DNA of 64,000 nucleotides from Microbacterium sp. SORGH_AS_0888 (GTDB lineage: Bacteria > Actinomycetota > Actinomycetes > Actinomycetales > Microbacteriaceae), in contig NZ_JAUTAZ010000001.1 of assembly GCF_030818905.1 (NCBI RefSeq), forward strand, positions 744,001 through 808,000. The letters run 5' to 3'. Made by a program: the position numbers and the translations under genes. Within the stretch, counting starts at the first letter, position 1. The number at the start of each line of letters is the position of its first letter. The notes beneath the pieces were generated by a model. It saw nothing but the letters and a program-made list of their open reading frames with translations, did not search any database and was not told the DNA's origin. This document shows positions 16,115-24,838 of this stretch, piece by piece.

Positions 16115-16930
16115 ATGAGCACGACCGGCATCCGGCCCACCGAGGCCCCCACGGCTGCGCCGTCGATCCTGGCGCGACGCGGTGTGCGCATCGCGCTGGG
16201 CGCCGTGCTGCCGGTCGTGCTCATCATCGTCTGGTTCGCCGTCACGATCCCCGGCGCCGCGGTCGTCGCCCCGTACCAGTTCCCGAGCCCGCAGGGGGTG
16301 TGGCAGGCCGCGGTCGACCTCGCCGAGCGCGGCGAGCTCGGCATCTTCGTCGCCATCTCGGTGCAACGCGTCCTCATCGGCTTCGTGATCGCGGCGGTCC
16401 TCGGGGTCGCCCTCGGCGGCCTCGTCGGGCTCTCACGGTTCTGGGATGCGACGCTCTCCCCGTCGCTCGAGATCATCCGCGCCGTGCCGAGCCTCGCGTG
16501 GGTGCCGTTGCTCATCGTCTGGTTCCAGATCGGTGAGCAGTCCAAGATCATCCTGATCGTGATCGGCGCGTTCTTCCCGATCTTCACGATGGTCTCGATC
16601 TCGCTGCACCACGTCGATCCGAAGCTGATCGAGCTGGGTCGCGCCTACGGCTTCACGGGCATCCGGCTGTTCTTCACGGTGCAGCTGCCGGCGGTGCTCC
16701 CGAGCGTGTTCGGCGGCCTGCGCCTGGCCCTCGTTCAGGCATGGCTGTTCCTCATCGCCGCCGAGCTGCTCGGCGCCTCGATGGGGCTGGGCTTCCTCCT
16801 GACCCGCGGGCAGTCCAACGGCCGCGTGGATCAGATCGTCCTGGCGATCATCCTGTTGGCGGTCCTGGGCAAGCTCAGCGACTCGCTCCTCGCACTCGCG
16901 CAACGGTGGGCCGTGCGCCGCTGGGGCTGA
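16115..16930 (+). CDS. ABC transporter permease, SsuC/TauC type
   Basis: Membrane subunit of the importer, 271 residues. Six or so helices are visible, beginning with IALGAVLPVVLIIVWFAV. The cytoplasmic coupling (EAA-type) loop LIELGRAYGFTGIRLFFTV contacts the ATPase. The N-terminal amphipathic segment plus SLEIIRAVPSLAWVPLLIVW is typical of SsuC/TauC permeases. Third gene of the operon. Confidence 0.88.
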   Translation: MSTTGIRPTEAPTAAPSILARRGVRIALGAVLPVVLIIVWFAVTIPGAAVVAPYQFPSPQGVWQAAVDLAERGELGIFVAISVQRVLIGFVIAAVLGVALGGLVGLSRFWDATLSPSLEIIRAVPSLAWVPLLIVWFQIGEQSKIILIVIGAFFPIFTMVSISLHHVDPKLIELGRAYGFTGIRLFFTVQLPAVLPSVFGGLRLALVQAWLFLIAAELLGASMGLGFLLTRGQSNGRVDQIVLAIILLAVLGKLSDSLLALAQRWAVRRWG

Positions 16931-16987
16931 GCCCCGTAGCACGAGTCCGCGTTGCACGGTCGCCCGCGCGGCAGAGACGATAGCCTC

Positions 16988-17788
16988 ATGCCCGCCGTCA
17001 GCGCCCTGTTCCGCTACCCCGTCAAGGGATTCACGCCCGAGCCTCGCAAGGAGCTGCGCGTGCAGCGGGGCGGGCGGATCGACGGCGACCGCGCCCTCGC
17101 CTTCCGTTTCGCATCCGCGACACGGCCCGAGGCGCGGGACGGACGGGACTACTGGCCCAAGAACGCCGGCCTGTCGCTGATGCGCTTCCCCTCGCTCGCC
17201 CAGCTCACGCTGCGGCTCGACGACGACATCGTCGTGATCGACTCCCCCGCCGGAATCCTCGTACGCGCGAGCCTCGATCCCGCCGGGCGCCGGCGCATCG
17301 CCGATGCGGTGGCCGCGTGGCTGCGCGACGGCCCCGACGGCGCCCTCCTCGACGCGGAGGGAGCGCTCCCCCTTGAGCTCCTCGGCGACGGCCGCACGCC
17401 GCGGTTCCAGGATCGACCCGAGGGGTTCGTCTCGCTGCACGCGGCCGCTTCCGTCGAGGCGGTGGACGCGGCGGTCGACGCTCCGGTGGACGACCGCCGT
17501 TTCCGCTCGAACGTCGTCGTGGCCGGCATCCCTGCGTGGTCCGAGCTCGGATGGACGGGCCGTGTGCGCATCGGAGAGGTGCGGTTCGAGGTGCAGAAGC
17601 CGATCCAGCGCTGCGCGGCGATCATGGCCAACCCCGACACCGGGGAACGCGACGCCCGACTGCTGCGCGTGCTCACGAGCCGCTTCGGCCAGGACGAGCC
17701 GACCCTCGGCATCCTGCTGCTGCCCGCCGACGGGGGCGGCACGATCCGGGTCGGCGACGAGGTCGTGCTCGAGCCATCGAAAGGGTGA
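16988..17788 (+). CDS. MOSC domain protein, mARC-like (copy 1)
   Basis: A 266-residue protein with an N-terminal MOSC beta-barrel (SALFRYPVKGFTPEPRKELRV...GDRALAF) and a C-terminal MOSC domain. The molybdenum-binding cysteine expected for this family is present in QRCAAIMANPDTG at about Cys209; the NPDTG tail matches amidoxime-reducing mARC proteins. Such proteins bind molybdenum cofactor and reduce N-hydroxylated substrates with electrons from a partner. ATG 16988 is preceded closely by TAGCCT, but the 1-nt gap does not fit the leaderless pattern, so the promoter is unclear. The other mARC-like gene and the cofactor pathway begin 3.2 kb away. Confidence 0.82.
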   Translation: MPAVSALFRYPVKGFTPEPRKELRVQRGGRIDGDRALAFRFASATRPEARDGRDYWPKNAGLSLMRFPSLAQLTLRLDDDIVVIDSPAGILVRASLDPAGRRRIADAVAAWLRDGPDGALLDAEGALPLELLGDGRTPRFQDRPEGFVSLHAAASVEAVDAAVDAPVDDRRFRSNVVVAGIPAWSELGWTGRVRIGEVRFEVQKPIQRCAAIMANPDTGERDARLLRVLTSRFGQDEPTLGILLLPADGGGTIRVGDEVVLEPSKG

Positions 17789-17790
17789 CG

Positions 17791-17836
17791 CGCCCTCCGC
17801 CATTCGCGCGCCCTCCGCCATTCGCGCGCCCTCTGC
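17791..17836 (+). repeat. 18-bp tandem repeat, about 2.5 copies
   Basis: Unit CGCCCTCCGCCATTCGCG is repeated exactly at 17791-17808 and 17809-17826, followed by a partial copy (CGCCCTCTGCC). It lies directly after the MOSC gene stop and before the reverse-strand secA2 gene. Function not evident. Confidence 0.8.
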
Positions 17837-17893
17837 CGGGGAGCCCGCATCGGGCTGAGGCCGTGCGGATCGCGGAGTCGCTGACGGCACGAG

Positions 17894-20212
17894 TCACCCC
17901 TCGCGCCGGCCCAGGATCGCGTCGCGCAGTCGTCCCGCGCGGCCGCCCGCGGCGCCGAAGGGATCGTCGCGGACCATGTACGTCCAGGTCGCGGAAGGCC
18001 GGCGGCGGCCGAGTCCCCCGAGCGGATCGTCGAGGTCGTCGGCCGAGAGCCGGCGAACGTCATCGGCGGTGGCCGCATCCACCCGCTCGAAGAACCCGTC
18101 GAACTCGCGCAGGGCGATGCGGTGGAACTCCTCTGCGGGATTCTGTCCGGCGAGCACCCGGAGGTGGATGCCGTCACGCACCTCCGTGAGCAGTGCGAGG
18201 TGCTCCTGCCACCCGTCATCGAGGTGGTAGAGGGCCAGGAGGCGGACGGCGCGGTCGACGGCGTCCTCGCCGGCGTCACGAAGGAGCGCCCTCCCTCGAT
18301 CGGCGGCCAGCTCGCGCAGGCGGTCCCTCTGCTCGCCGGCCAGCACACGGCCGCGCACGGCGAGGACCTTCTCGCGCTGGGCGGCGATCGCGCGGTTGTA
18401 CTCCCACGTCCCGCGATGCCGTCCGAGGCGGACCGTCTCGGCGATGCGCTGCGCCTCCCTCGCGACCTTGACACGAGCGCGGGCATCGAGACCGCCGCGC
18501 TCGATGCGTTCGAGGCTGCGACGTGTCGCGTTCTGGAGCACCAGGTCGTCACGGACGCTCGCGAACGACACCGACGCCCCCGGATCTCCCTGCCTTCCCG
18601 CGCGGCCGCGCAGCTGCTGGTCAAGTCGCCGCGAGGGATACAGCGCGGTCGCGATCACCACCAGGCCACCCGCCGCGACCACGCGCTCGCGGTCGCCCTC
18701 GTCGGCGCCGCCGAGCCTGATATCGGTCCCTCGCCCCGACATCTGGGTCGAGATCGTGACGGCGCCGAACTCCCCCGCGCGCGCGACCAGCGCCGCCTCC
18801 TGCTCGTCGTTGCGCGCATTGAGCACGCGCGCCCGCATCCGCACGGGAAGGAGCCCCGCGAGCGCCTCCGACTCCGCGATGCTCTGCGTGCCGACGAGGA
18901 CGGGCTGCCCTTCGTCGTGCCGCCGGGCGATCTCGGCGACGACCGCCGCCGTTCGCTCCTCCGGCGTGGCCAGCACCCGCAGCGGCTCGTCGACGCGGAC
19001 GCCGGGACGGTGCCGCTCGACGCGTCCGGAGCCGAGCCGGTAGAACTCTGCGAGCTCCTCCGCGACGGCGAGGATCGTGCCGCTCATCCCCGACAGCGTC
19101 CGATAGCGCAGCAGCAGGTCCTGGACCGTGATCGTGTCGAGGATCACCCCCGGCGGCGTCACCTCGAGACCCTCCTTCGCCTCGACGGCGGCGTGGAGTC
19201 CGTCGGGCCAGCGCTGCAGCTCGGCGATGCGTCCCCGCGCCGTGTTGACCAGGCGGATGCGGCCGTCCGCGACCAGGTAGTCGACGTCGCGGTGGACGAG
19301 CGCACGGGCGTGCAGGGCGAGGTTGATGCGCGTGAGCGAGGAGCTGTGCTCCAGGTCGAAGAGGTTGACGCCGCCCAGACGACTCTCGATCGCGTCGAGG
19401 CCCGCATCCGTCAACGAGACCGTCGCGCCGTCCTCGTCGACGGCGTAGTGGATGCCACGGGTCAGCCCCGCGACCAGCTCGGTGGCGGCGATCAGGTCCT
19501 CGGCAGCGTCCGGGCCCGTGCCGGCCAGCACGAGCGGGGTCATCGCCTCGTCGATCATGACGGCATCCGCCTCATCCACGACGGCGACGTCGAACTCGGG
19601 CGCCACGCGCTCGCCCTGCGTGATGACCTGGCGATCGCGCAGCACGTCATATCCGATCTCGGACACCGGCGCGTAGACCACGGACGCCCGGTACGCCGCG
19701 CGGCGCTCCGCCGCCGAGGACGCCTGACCGAGCCAGGCGACGTCGAGGCCGAGTATCTCGAACAGCGGCGCCATCCACTCGGCGTCGCGGCGCGCCAGGT
19801 AGTCGTTGACCGAGAGCACGTGCACGCGGCGGCCGGCGAGCGCGTGGGATGCCGCCGCCATCGCCCCCACGAGGGTCTTGCCCTCGCCGGTGTCCATCTC
19901 CACCGCGAGTCCGTCGACGAGCGCCGCGACCGCGAGGAGCTGCTCGTCGTAGGGCGGATGGCCGAACGCGCGCCCCGCCGCTTCGGCGATGAGCGCCAGC
20001 AGCCGTGCCGTGTCCGATCCGGACGCCTGCGCCCGCAGCTCGTCGTCGCTCAGCCGACGTGCCGATGCGGCGTGCGCCGCGGCTTCGACGACACGTGCTC
20101 GCTGCGGCCGGAACGATGCGGCGCCGGACGTGCCGAGGATCTCGGCGACGCGCGGCGGCAGGAACCGGCGCAAGTCGAAGGCCGGGGTGTCCGCGCGCGC
20201 GATACGTGCCAT
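17894..20212 (-). CDS. secA2: SecA2-type preprotein translocase ATPase
   Basis: ATP-driven motor resembling SecA, 772 residues, shorter than the housekeeping form (about 900) and lacking its C-terminal zinc-binding tail. Nucleotide motifs are present: Walker A EMDTGEGKTLVG, the DEAD-like VVDEADAVMIDEA, SGMSGT, the second-motor-domain segments VLVGTQSIAESE and ISTQMSGRGTDIRLGG, and DQQLRGRAGRQGDPG. The protein-crosslinking and helical-scaffold regions follow. This is the accessory SecA2 found in Microbacteriaceae. Its dedicated substrates are unknown and no accessory SecY or exported substrate lies next to it. ATG 20212. Confidence 0.88.
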   Translation of the reverse strand: MARIARADTPAFDLRRFLPPRVAEILGTSGAASFRPQRARVVEAAAHAASARRLSDDELRAQASGSDTARLLALIAEAAGRAFGHPPYDEQLLAVAALVDGLAVEMDTGEGKTLVGAMAAASHALAGRRVHVLSVNDYLARRDAEWMAPLFEILGLDVAWLGQASSAAERRAAYRASVVYAPVSEIGYDVLRDRQVITQGERVAPEFDVAVVDEADAVMIDEAMTPLVLAGTGPDAAEDLIAATELVAGLTRGIHYAVDEDGATVSLTDAGLDAIESRLGGVNLFDLEHSSSLTRINLALHARALVHRDVDYLVADGRIRLVNTARGRIAELQRWPDGLHAAVEAKEGLEVTPPGVILDTITVQDLLLRYRTLSGMSGTILAVAEELAEFYRLGSGRVERHRPGVRVDEPLRVLATPEERTAAVVAEIARRHDEGQPVLVGTQSIAESEALAGLLPVRMRARVLNARNDEQEAALVARAGEFGAVTISTQMSGRGTDIRLGGADEGDRERVVAAGGLVVIATALYPSRRLDQQLRGRAGRQGDPGASVSFASVRDDLVLQNATRRSLERIERGGLDARARVKVAREAQRIAETVRLGRHRGTWEYNRAIAAQREKVLAVRGRVLAGEQRDRLRELAADRGRALLRDAGEDAVDRAVRLLALYHLDDGWQEHLALLTEVRDGIHLRVLAGQNPAEEFHRIALREFDGFFERVDAATADDVRRLSADDLDDPLGGLGRRRPSATWTYMVRDDPFGAAGGRAGRLRDAILGRREG

Positions 20213-20428
20213 GTCCCCATGCTCGCACCCGGGTTCCGTGACGCGGTCGCGGCAGGTTGCCGTGGTCGGGGTTGTGGGCTACCTTCGACGCCGGGAACCA
20301 ATGTTTAGGGGCGTGAGCTCCGAAGGGGTCGGCGTTCTGGCCCTCCGACGATCCTTCTGTGTCGTCTCGCAGGATTCTCACCGGCGGTCGCATTCCGCGC
20401 GCCGGTTCCTGCGACGGAAGGATCCTTC

Positions 20429-20833
20429 ATGACTGCTCCCAGCTATGCCGACGAGACGGCGATCCGCGAGCTCTATCAGCGCATGCTCGACGCATGGGGC
20501 GACTCGGAGGCGTACGCCGCCTTCTTCAGCCCCGACGCCGACTACATCTACGGCGCCGGCGGCGTCCAGCACGGTTGGAAGGAGATCATCGACGGTCACG
20601 ACGTGATCTACTCCGCCTGGGCCCGGAACAGCCGCCTCGAAGGCCGAATCGAGCGACTGCGGTTTCTCACTCCCGATGTCGCCGTGCTCCTCGGGTACGG
20701 CCATGTCGTCTACCTCGACCAGCGATCGAGCGAGCAGAACAAGCGCACCGTCTACACCCTGGTCGCGCAGCGCATCGAGGGCGAATGGGTCTTCGTGTCG
20801 TACCAGAACACGCCGCTGGGGCACCACCGGTGA
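20429..20833 (+). CDS. NTF2-like / SgcJ-EcaC family protein
   Basis: A 134-residue protein of the NTF2-like (SnoaL/SgcJ) fold: an N-terminal helix (ADETAIRELYQRMLDAW), FFSPDADYIYGAGGVQHGW, and a curved sheet ending with VYTLVAQRIEGEWVFVSYQN. These cone-shaped proteins bind small ligands or act as simple hydrolases or isomerases; no catalytic set can be assigned here. The start ATG 20429 follows GGAAGGAT. The 216-bp region before it is noncoding and is shared with the divergent secA2; it holds a GGATCCTT palindrome next to the start but no recognised riboswitch. Confidence 0.72.
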   Translation: MTAPSYADETAIRELYQRMLDAWGDSEAYAAFFSPDADYIYGAGGVQHGWKEIIDGHDVIYSAWARNSRLEGRIERLRFLTPDVAVLLGYGHVVYLDQRSSEQNKRTVYTLVAQRIEGEWVFVSYQNTPLGHHR

Positions 20834-20881
20834 ACCGCAGGACCCTCGCACCGCTCAGGCCGACGCCCGGCGGTCGCCGCT

Positions 20882-20930
20882 TCGCACGGATGTCGCAGCC
20901 TTCCGGCGGGATCGTGCGACATCCGTGCGA
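20882..20930. terminator. Bidirectional hairpin between converging genes
   Basis: A perfect 16-bp inverted repeat (20882-20897 and 20915-20930) with a 17-nt loop lies in the 150-bp gap between the NTF2-like gene and moaE, which converge. Most simply it ends both transcripts. Confidence 0.6.
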
Positions 20931-20983
20931 TCATCCGACGAACTGACGAGCTACGAGCGGCGAGCGCCGTCGCGAACGTCGCC

Positions 20984-21439
20984 TCAGCCGATCGCGTTGA
21001 CCCATTCGGTCTCGCCCGTGACGAAGACCTGCTCCTTCCAGATCGGCACGCGCTCCTTCACACGGTCCACCAGCTCCGCGCAGGCGGCGAACGCCTCGCG
21101 CCGGTGCGCCGACGAGACGACGCAGGCCAGAGCGCAGTCACCGACGACGAGATCGCCGATGCGGTGCGCGACGGCGAGGGTCACGTCGGGGAACTCCGCC
21201 GCGATCTCCCGCGCGACGGATGCGATCACGTCGGCGGCGCTGGGATGCGCGCTGTAGCGCAGCGCGGTCACGCCCCGACCCTCGTCGTGGTCACGGACGG
21301 CGCCGTCGAACGTCACGATCGCACCGGCGCTCGGGGGACGCGTGCTGGCCAGCAGGAGGGGGACGCCGATCGGCTCGGCGCTGATGTCGGCCGAGACGAC
21401 GCGGCGGGACGGGTCCGTGGTGGGAAGGAAGGAGGTCAC
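20984..21439 (-). CDS. moaE: Molybdopterin synthase large subunit
   Basis: Catalytic subunit that, with MoaD, inserts the dithiolene sulfurs into cyclic pyranopterin monophosphate. At 151 residues it has the usual size. Key motifs are GAIVTFDGAVRDHDEG near residue 40, RIGDLVVGDCALACVVSS, HRREAFAAC, and the conserved lysine segment VKERVPIWKEQVF, where MoaD's C-terminus reacts. It is the last gene of the ten-gene reverse-strand Moco operon, 15 bp after mog. A bidirectional hairpin follows. Confidence 0.93.
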   Translation of the reverse strand: MTSFLPTTDPSRRVVSADISAEPIGVPLLLASTRPPSAGAIVTFDGAVRDHDEGRGVTALRYSAHPSAADVIASVAREIAAEFPDVTLAVAHRIGDLVVGDCALACVVSSAHRREAFAACAELVDRVKERVPIWKEQVFVTGETEWVNAIG

Positions 21440-21454
21440 TCGGAGGCCTTTCTT

Positions 21455-21931
21455 TCACGCGGCGGCATGATCGCCGCCGGCCAGCTGGCTGATGATGTGA
21501 GCGAGCAGATCGTCGAGAAGAGCCAGCCCGTCCGCCACCCCGGACGGCGAGCCCGGCAGATTCACCACGAAGCTGCGCTCGGCGATGCCGGCGACCCCGC
21601 GGCTGAGGGCTGCGAGCGGGGTCGTCGACGCGCCGCGCGCGCGAAGTGCCTCGCCTACCCCGGGGAGGATGCGGTCGAGCAGGGGAAGCGTCTGCTCCGG
21701 GGTGGCGTCGCTCGGGCTGATCCCGGTGCCGCCGGTCGTGACGATCAGCTCGACGCCCTGATCGATGCCGTGCTCGAGGGCGGCTCCGACCGCGGGCCCG
21801 TCCTCGACCACGCGCCGCTCGGTCGCCCACCCGCGGGCGTTCAGCCAGTCGACGATCATCGGGCCCGTGCGGTCGGGGCGCTCGCCTCGTGCGCTGCGGG
21901 TCGAGGCGACCACGACGAGCGCGCGCCTCAC
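21455..21931 (-). CDS. mog: Molybdopterin adenylyltransferase, MogA/MoaB type
   Basis: Adenylylates molybdopterin to prepare it for molybdate insertion by MoeA. A 158-residue protein of the MoCF-binding fold: ALVVVASTRSARGE at the start, GVELIVTTGGTGISPSD (the GGTG loop that binds the terminal phosphate), TPEQT, and a final ERSFVVNLPGSPSGVADGL. GTG 21931 was chosen because it gives a 4-bp GTGA overlap with the end of moaC; the ORF extends to a TTG four codons upstream, which is less likely. Confidence 0.88.
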   Translation of the reverse strand: MRRALVVVASTRSARGERPDRTGPMIVDWLNARGWATERRVVEDGPAVGAALEHGIDQGVELIVTTGGTGISPSDATPEQTLPLLDRILPGVGEALRARGASTTPLAALSRGVAGIAERSFVVNLPGSPSGVADGLALLDDLLAHIISQLAGGDHAAA

Positions 21932-22410
21932 TCCTGCACCCAATGCCCCGAGCGACCGCCGTCCTTCTCGATCACGGCGATGTCGGTGATCCGCGCGGCC
22001 CGGTCGACGGCCTTGATCATGTCGTACAAGGTCAGGCCCGCGACCGATGCCGCCGTCAGGGCCTCCATCTCCACGCCGGTGCGGCCCAGCGTGGAGACCG
22101 TGGCGACGATGTCCACCCGATCCGGTCCGACCGTCAGCACCACGTCGACGCTCGTGATGGCGAGCGGGTGGCAGAGCGGGATCAGGGTGCTCGTGGCCTT
22201 CGCCGCCATGATGCCCGCCAGTCGTGCCGTCCCGATCGCCTCGCCCTTGGGCAGGGTCCCGTCCGCGATCAGACGGATGACGTCGGGACGCGTCCGCAGG
22301 GTCGCCACCGCCACGCCCCGCCGGCGGGTGACGTCCTTGTCGGCGACGTCCACCATGTGCGCCGCGCCGTCCGGACGCAGGTGGGTCAAACGATCCGCGT
22401 TCTCAGCCAT
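21928..22410 (-). CDS. moaC: Cyclic pyranopterin monophosphate synthase
   Basis: Works after MoaA in the first step of Moco synthesis, converting the rearranged GTP product to cyclic pyranopterin monophosphate. At 160 residues it is normal length. Conserved elements are HMVDVADKDVTRR, GTARLAGIMAAKATSTLIPLC truncated in family form as LIPLCHPLAI (catalytic His/Cys region), GVEMEALTAASVAGLTLYDM and KAVDRAARI. It overlaps moeA by 8 bp and mog by 4 bp, so the three are translationally coupled. Confidence 0.94.
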   Translation of the reverse strand: MAENADRLTHLRPDGAAHMVDVADKDVTRRRGVAVATLRTRPDVIRLIADGTLPKGEAIGTARLAGIMAAKATSTLIPLCHPLAITSVDVVLTVGPDRVDIVATVSTLGRTGVEMEALTAASVAGLTLYDMIKAVDRAARITDIAVIEKDGGRSGHWVQE

Positions 22411-23671
22411 TGATCCTCCAGGCTCGTACGATGTCGCCTGCCTCCACGCGAGCGACGTGCTCCGGCAGCAGCACCAGCAGGTCGGAGCGGGCGAAAGCAC
22501 CCAGCAGGTGCGACCCCGGCCCGCCGACGAGCTCGATCCTTCCGTCGGCGGTGCTGCGCGCCCGGCGCAGCTGGAGCTTTCCGGCGGGAGAGTCGGCGGC
22601 CTCCGTGAGGGCCGCCTCGACCGTCGGGCGTTGCGACCACCATCCTCCGGCCGCGAGCAGAGCGGGTCGTAGAAACACCTCGGCGCTGATCAACGCGCTG
22701 ACCGGATTGCCGGGGAGGGCGACGACGGGGATGTCGCGCGGACCGATGCTGGCGCGTCCGACACCCTGAGGGCCGCCGGGCTGCATCGTCACCGATCCGA
22801 ACGCGACCCCCCGCTCCGCGAGCGCGTCACGCACGACCTCGTGGGCCCCGGCGCTGACTCCGCCCGCCGTGACGACCAGGTCGACCTCGGCGGCGTTCGC
22901 CTCGATCGCGTGGAGCAGCTGCCGGGGCTCGTCGTGCACGAAGCCTGGTGTGATCACGCGGACCCCGATCGCCGTGAGCAGCGCGGTCAGGCCCGGCGTG
23001 TTGGCATCCAGGATGCTCCCCGGTCGCTCGTGCTCGCCGTCGCGGCGGAGCTCGGAGCCGGTCGCGATCAGCAGCACGGTGAAGGGGCGGAGCACGGCGA
23101 CGCGCCGGACTCCGGCGGAGGCGAGCACCCCGATGAGCGGCGGCGTGAGCGCGGCTCCCGCGGGGGCGATCACGTCGCCGGCGCGAACGTCCGAGCCGGC
23201 ACGGCGCACGAAGGCGTCGACGGCCGGCGTCGCGGTCACGGTGATCGCGGCGGCCTCGTCGGGGCGCGGGAAGGCACCGAGCCCGGATGCCTCGATGGGG
23301 ACCACCGCGTCGGCGCCGACCGGAAGCGGCGCTCCCGTCATCACCGCCCACGCCTCGCCCTGCGGCAGCGTGCCCGCCGGATCCCCGGCGGCGATGTGAC
23401 CTGTCACGGCGAGCCGGACGGGACGGTCCGGCCGCGCGTGGAGAAGATCGGCGCGATGCACGGCGAACCCGTCCATCTGGCTGTTGTCGAACGGCGGCAG
23501 GTGTGCCGGGGCGTGCACGTCCTCCGCGAGGGTGCGGAAGTGATCCGTCTCGAGTGCGGTGATGCCGAGCACTTCGCTCCGGCGCTCGATCGCTGCGACG
23601 AGGGCCGTGACGACCTCGGCGTGTTCCGTCACGCTGCGCCGGGCGAACCCGGCCTGGGCGACCGTGTCCAT
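22403..23671 (-). CDS. moeA: Molybdopterin molybdenumtransferase
   Basis: Inserts molybdate into adenylylated molybdopterin. At 422 residues it has the four-domain MoeA layout. The N-terminal region has LPPFDNSQMDGFAVH. The PAGTLPQGEAWAVMTGAPLP segment precedes DAVVPIE. The molybdopterin-binding domain has TGSELRRDGE and DLVVTAGGVSAGAHEVV. The C-terminal beta-barrel starts after GLPGNPV-like VALPGNPVSALISAEVF. It is 4 bp downstream of moaA and overlaps moaC. Confidence 0.95.
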   Translation of the reverse strand: MDTVAQAGFARRSVTEHAEVVTALVAAIERRSEVLGITALETDHFRTLAEDVHAPAHLPPFDNSQMDGFAVHRADLLHARPDRPVRLAVTGHIAAGDPAGTLPQGEAWAVMTGAPLPVGADAVVPIEASGLGAFPRPDEAAAITVTATPAVDAFVRRAGSDVRAGDVIAPAGAALTPPLIGVLASAGVRRVAVLRPFTVLLIATGSELRRDGEHERPGSILDANTPGLTALLTAIGVRVITPGFVHDEPRQLLHAIEANAAEVDLVVTAGGVSAGAHEVVRDALAERGVAFGSVTMQPGGPQGVGRASIGPRDIPVVALPGNPVSALISAEVFLRPALLAAGGWWSQRPTVEAALTEAADSPAGKLQLRRARSTADGRIELVGGPGSHLLGAFARSDLLVLLPEHVARVEAGDIVRAWRING

Positions 23672-23675
23672 GCGC

Positions 23676-24764
23676 TCAGCCTCCGATCGCGCTCATCGTG
23701 CGCTCGGGCTGCACGTAGTCCGGGCTGGAGAGGCCCACGGAGTCGGAGCCGTGCGCGCGGGGCTTCCCCCACATCGCCTCCCGCCACCGCTGCGCGATCT
23801 GCTCATCGCTCGCCCCCTCGCGCATGATGCCGAGCAGATCGGTCTCCTCGTGCGAGAACAGGCAGGACCGGATGCGGCCCTCCGCCGTGACGCGCGTACG
23901 CGTGCACGCCGCGCAGAACGGTTCGGTGACGGAGGAGATCAGCCCCACCCGGCCGAGCGGGGGCTCATCGGGTCCGCTGCCACGGCGACGAACCTCGTAG
24001 CGCTCGGCGGGTGAGCCCCCTCGCTCCTCGGGGTCGGGCGTCAGCACGAACCGTGCGGCGACTCCGACGCGGATCTCTTCGGCGGTGATCATCTTCTCCT
24101 TCTTCCACGCGTGGTCTCCGTCCAGCGGCATGTGCTCGATGAAGCGCAGCTCGTAGCCGTTCCCGACCGACCACTCGAGCAGGTCGGCGGCCTCGTGATC
24201 GTTCACACCGCGCAGCAGCACGGCGTTGATCTTGATCGGCCCGAGTCCTGCGTCATCCGCGGCCCGGATGCCGGCGAGGACCCTGTCGAGCATCGGGCGG
24301 CGCGTCAGGGCGGCGAACGTCTCCGGATGGATCGAGTCGAGCGAGATATTGATCCGCGAGAGTCCGGCGTCGCGCAGTCCCTGCGCCCGCCCGTCGAGAC
24401 CGATCGCGTTCGTCGTCATCGATATCGGAAGGCTCGGGCATGCGGCGTGCACGGCACCGATCACGTACTCGAGGTCCTTGCGCACTAGCGGTTCGCCGCC
24501 GGTGAGCCGCAGCTCCTCGACGCCGAGGATCTCGACGCCGACGCGGACGATCCGAACGATCTCCTCCGCGGTCATGAGCATCTGCTTCGGCAGCCACGCC
24601 ATCCCGTCCGCGGGCATGCAGTACGTGCACCGCAGATTGCACTTGTCGATCACCGAGAGGCGCATGTCCGTCGCCCTGCGGCCGTAGCGGTCGGCGAGAC
24701 CGCCGCTCAGCGGTGGCGCGCTGGGGAGGAGGCGGACGCCGGGGAGTCCGAGGTTCTGGGTCAT
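23676..24764 (-). CDS. moaA: GTP 3',8-cyclase
   Basis: Radical SAM enzyme that rearranges GTP in the first step of Moco synthesis. At 362 residues it is full length. The SAM-cluster motif CNLRCTYC (CxxxCxxC) is near residue 43, followed by LTGGEPLVRKDL and the SAM contacts SMTTNAIGL. The second [4Fe-4S] cluster ligands are in PFCAACTRTRVTAEG and SCLFSHE. The C-terminus ends in Gly-Gly (SAIGG), required for activity in this family. ATG 24764 follows AAGGATC. It is 74 bp downstream of moeB. Confidence 0.96.
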   Translation of the reverse strand: MTQNLGLPGVRLLPSAPPLSGGLADRYGRRATDMRLSVIDKCNLRCTYCMPADGMAWLPKQMLMTAEEIVRIVRVGVEILGVEELRLTGGEPLVRKDLEYVIGAVHAACPSLPISMTTNAIGLDGRAQGLRDAGLSRINISLDSIHPETFAALTRRPMLDRVLAGIRAADDAGLGPIKINAVLLRGVNDHEAADLLEWSVGNGYELRFIEHMPLDGDHAWKKEKMITAEEIRVGVAARFVLTPDPEERGGSPAERYEVRRRGSGPDEPPLGRVGLISSVTEPFCAACTRTRVTAEGRIRSCLFSHEETDLLGIMREGASDEQIAQRWREAMWGKPRAHGSDSVGLSSPDYVQPERTMSAIGG

Positions 24765-24838
24765 GGGGGGATCCTTCGGTTTTCGGGTACGACACAGGGG
24801 CGAGGCTCGCGGGTGCGAGCTCGCGGGAAGGGGCCGCT

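Noticed and set aside
16981..16986. TAGCCT just before the MOSC gene as a leaderless -10
   Set aside because: Only 1 nt separates it from the ATG, which does not fit the 6-7 nt spacing.
18122..20308. 728-codon forward ORF
   Set aside because: Antisense shadow of secA2.
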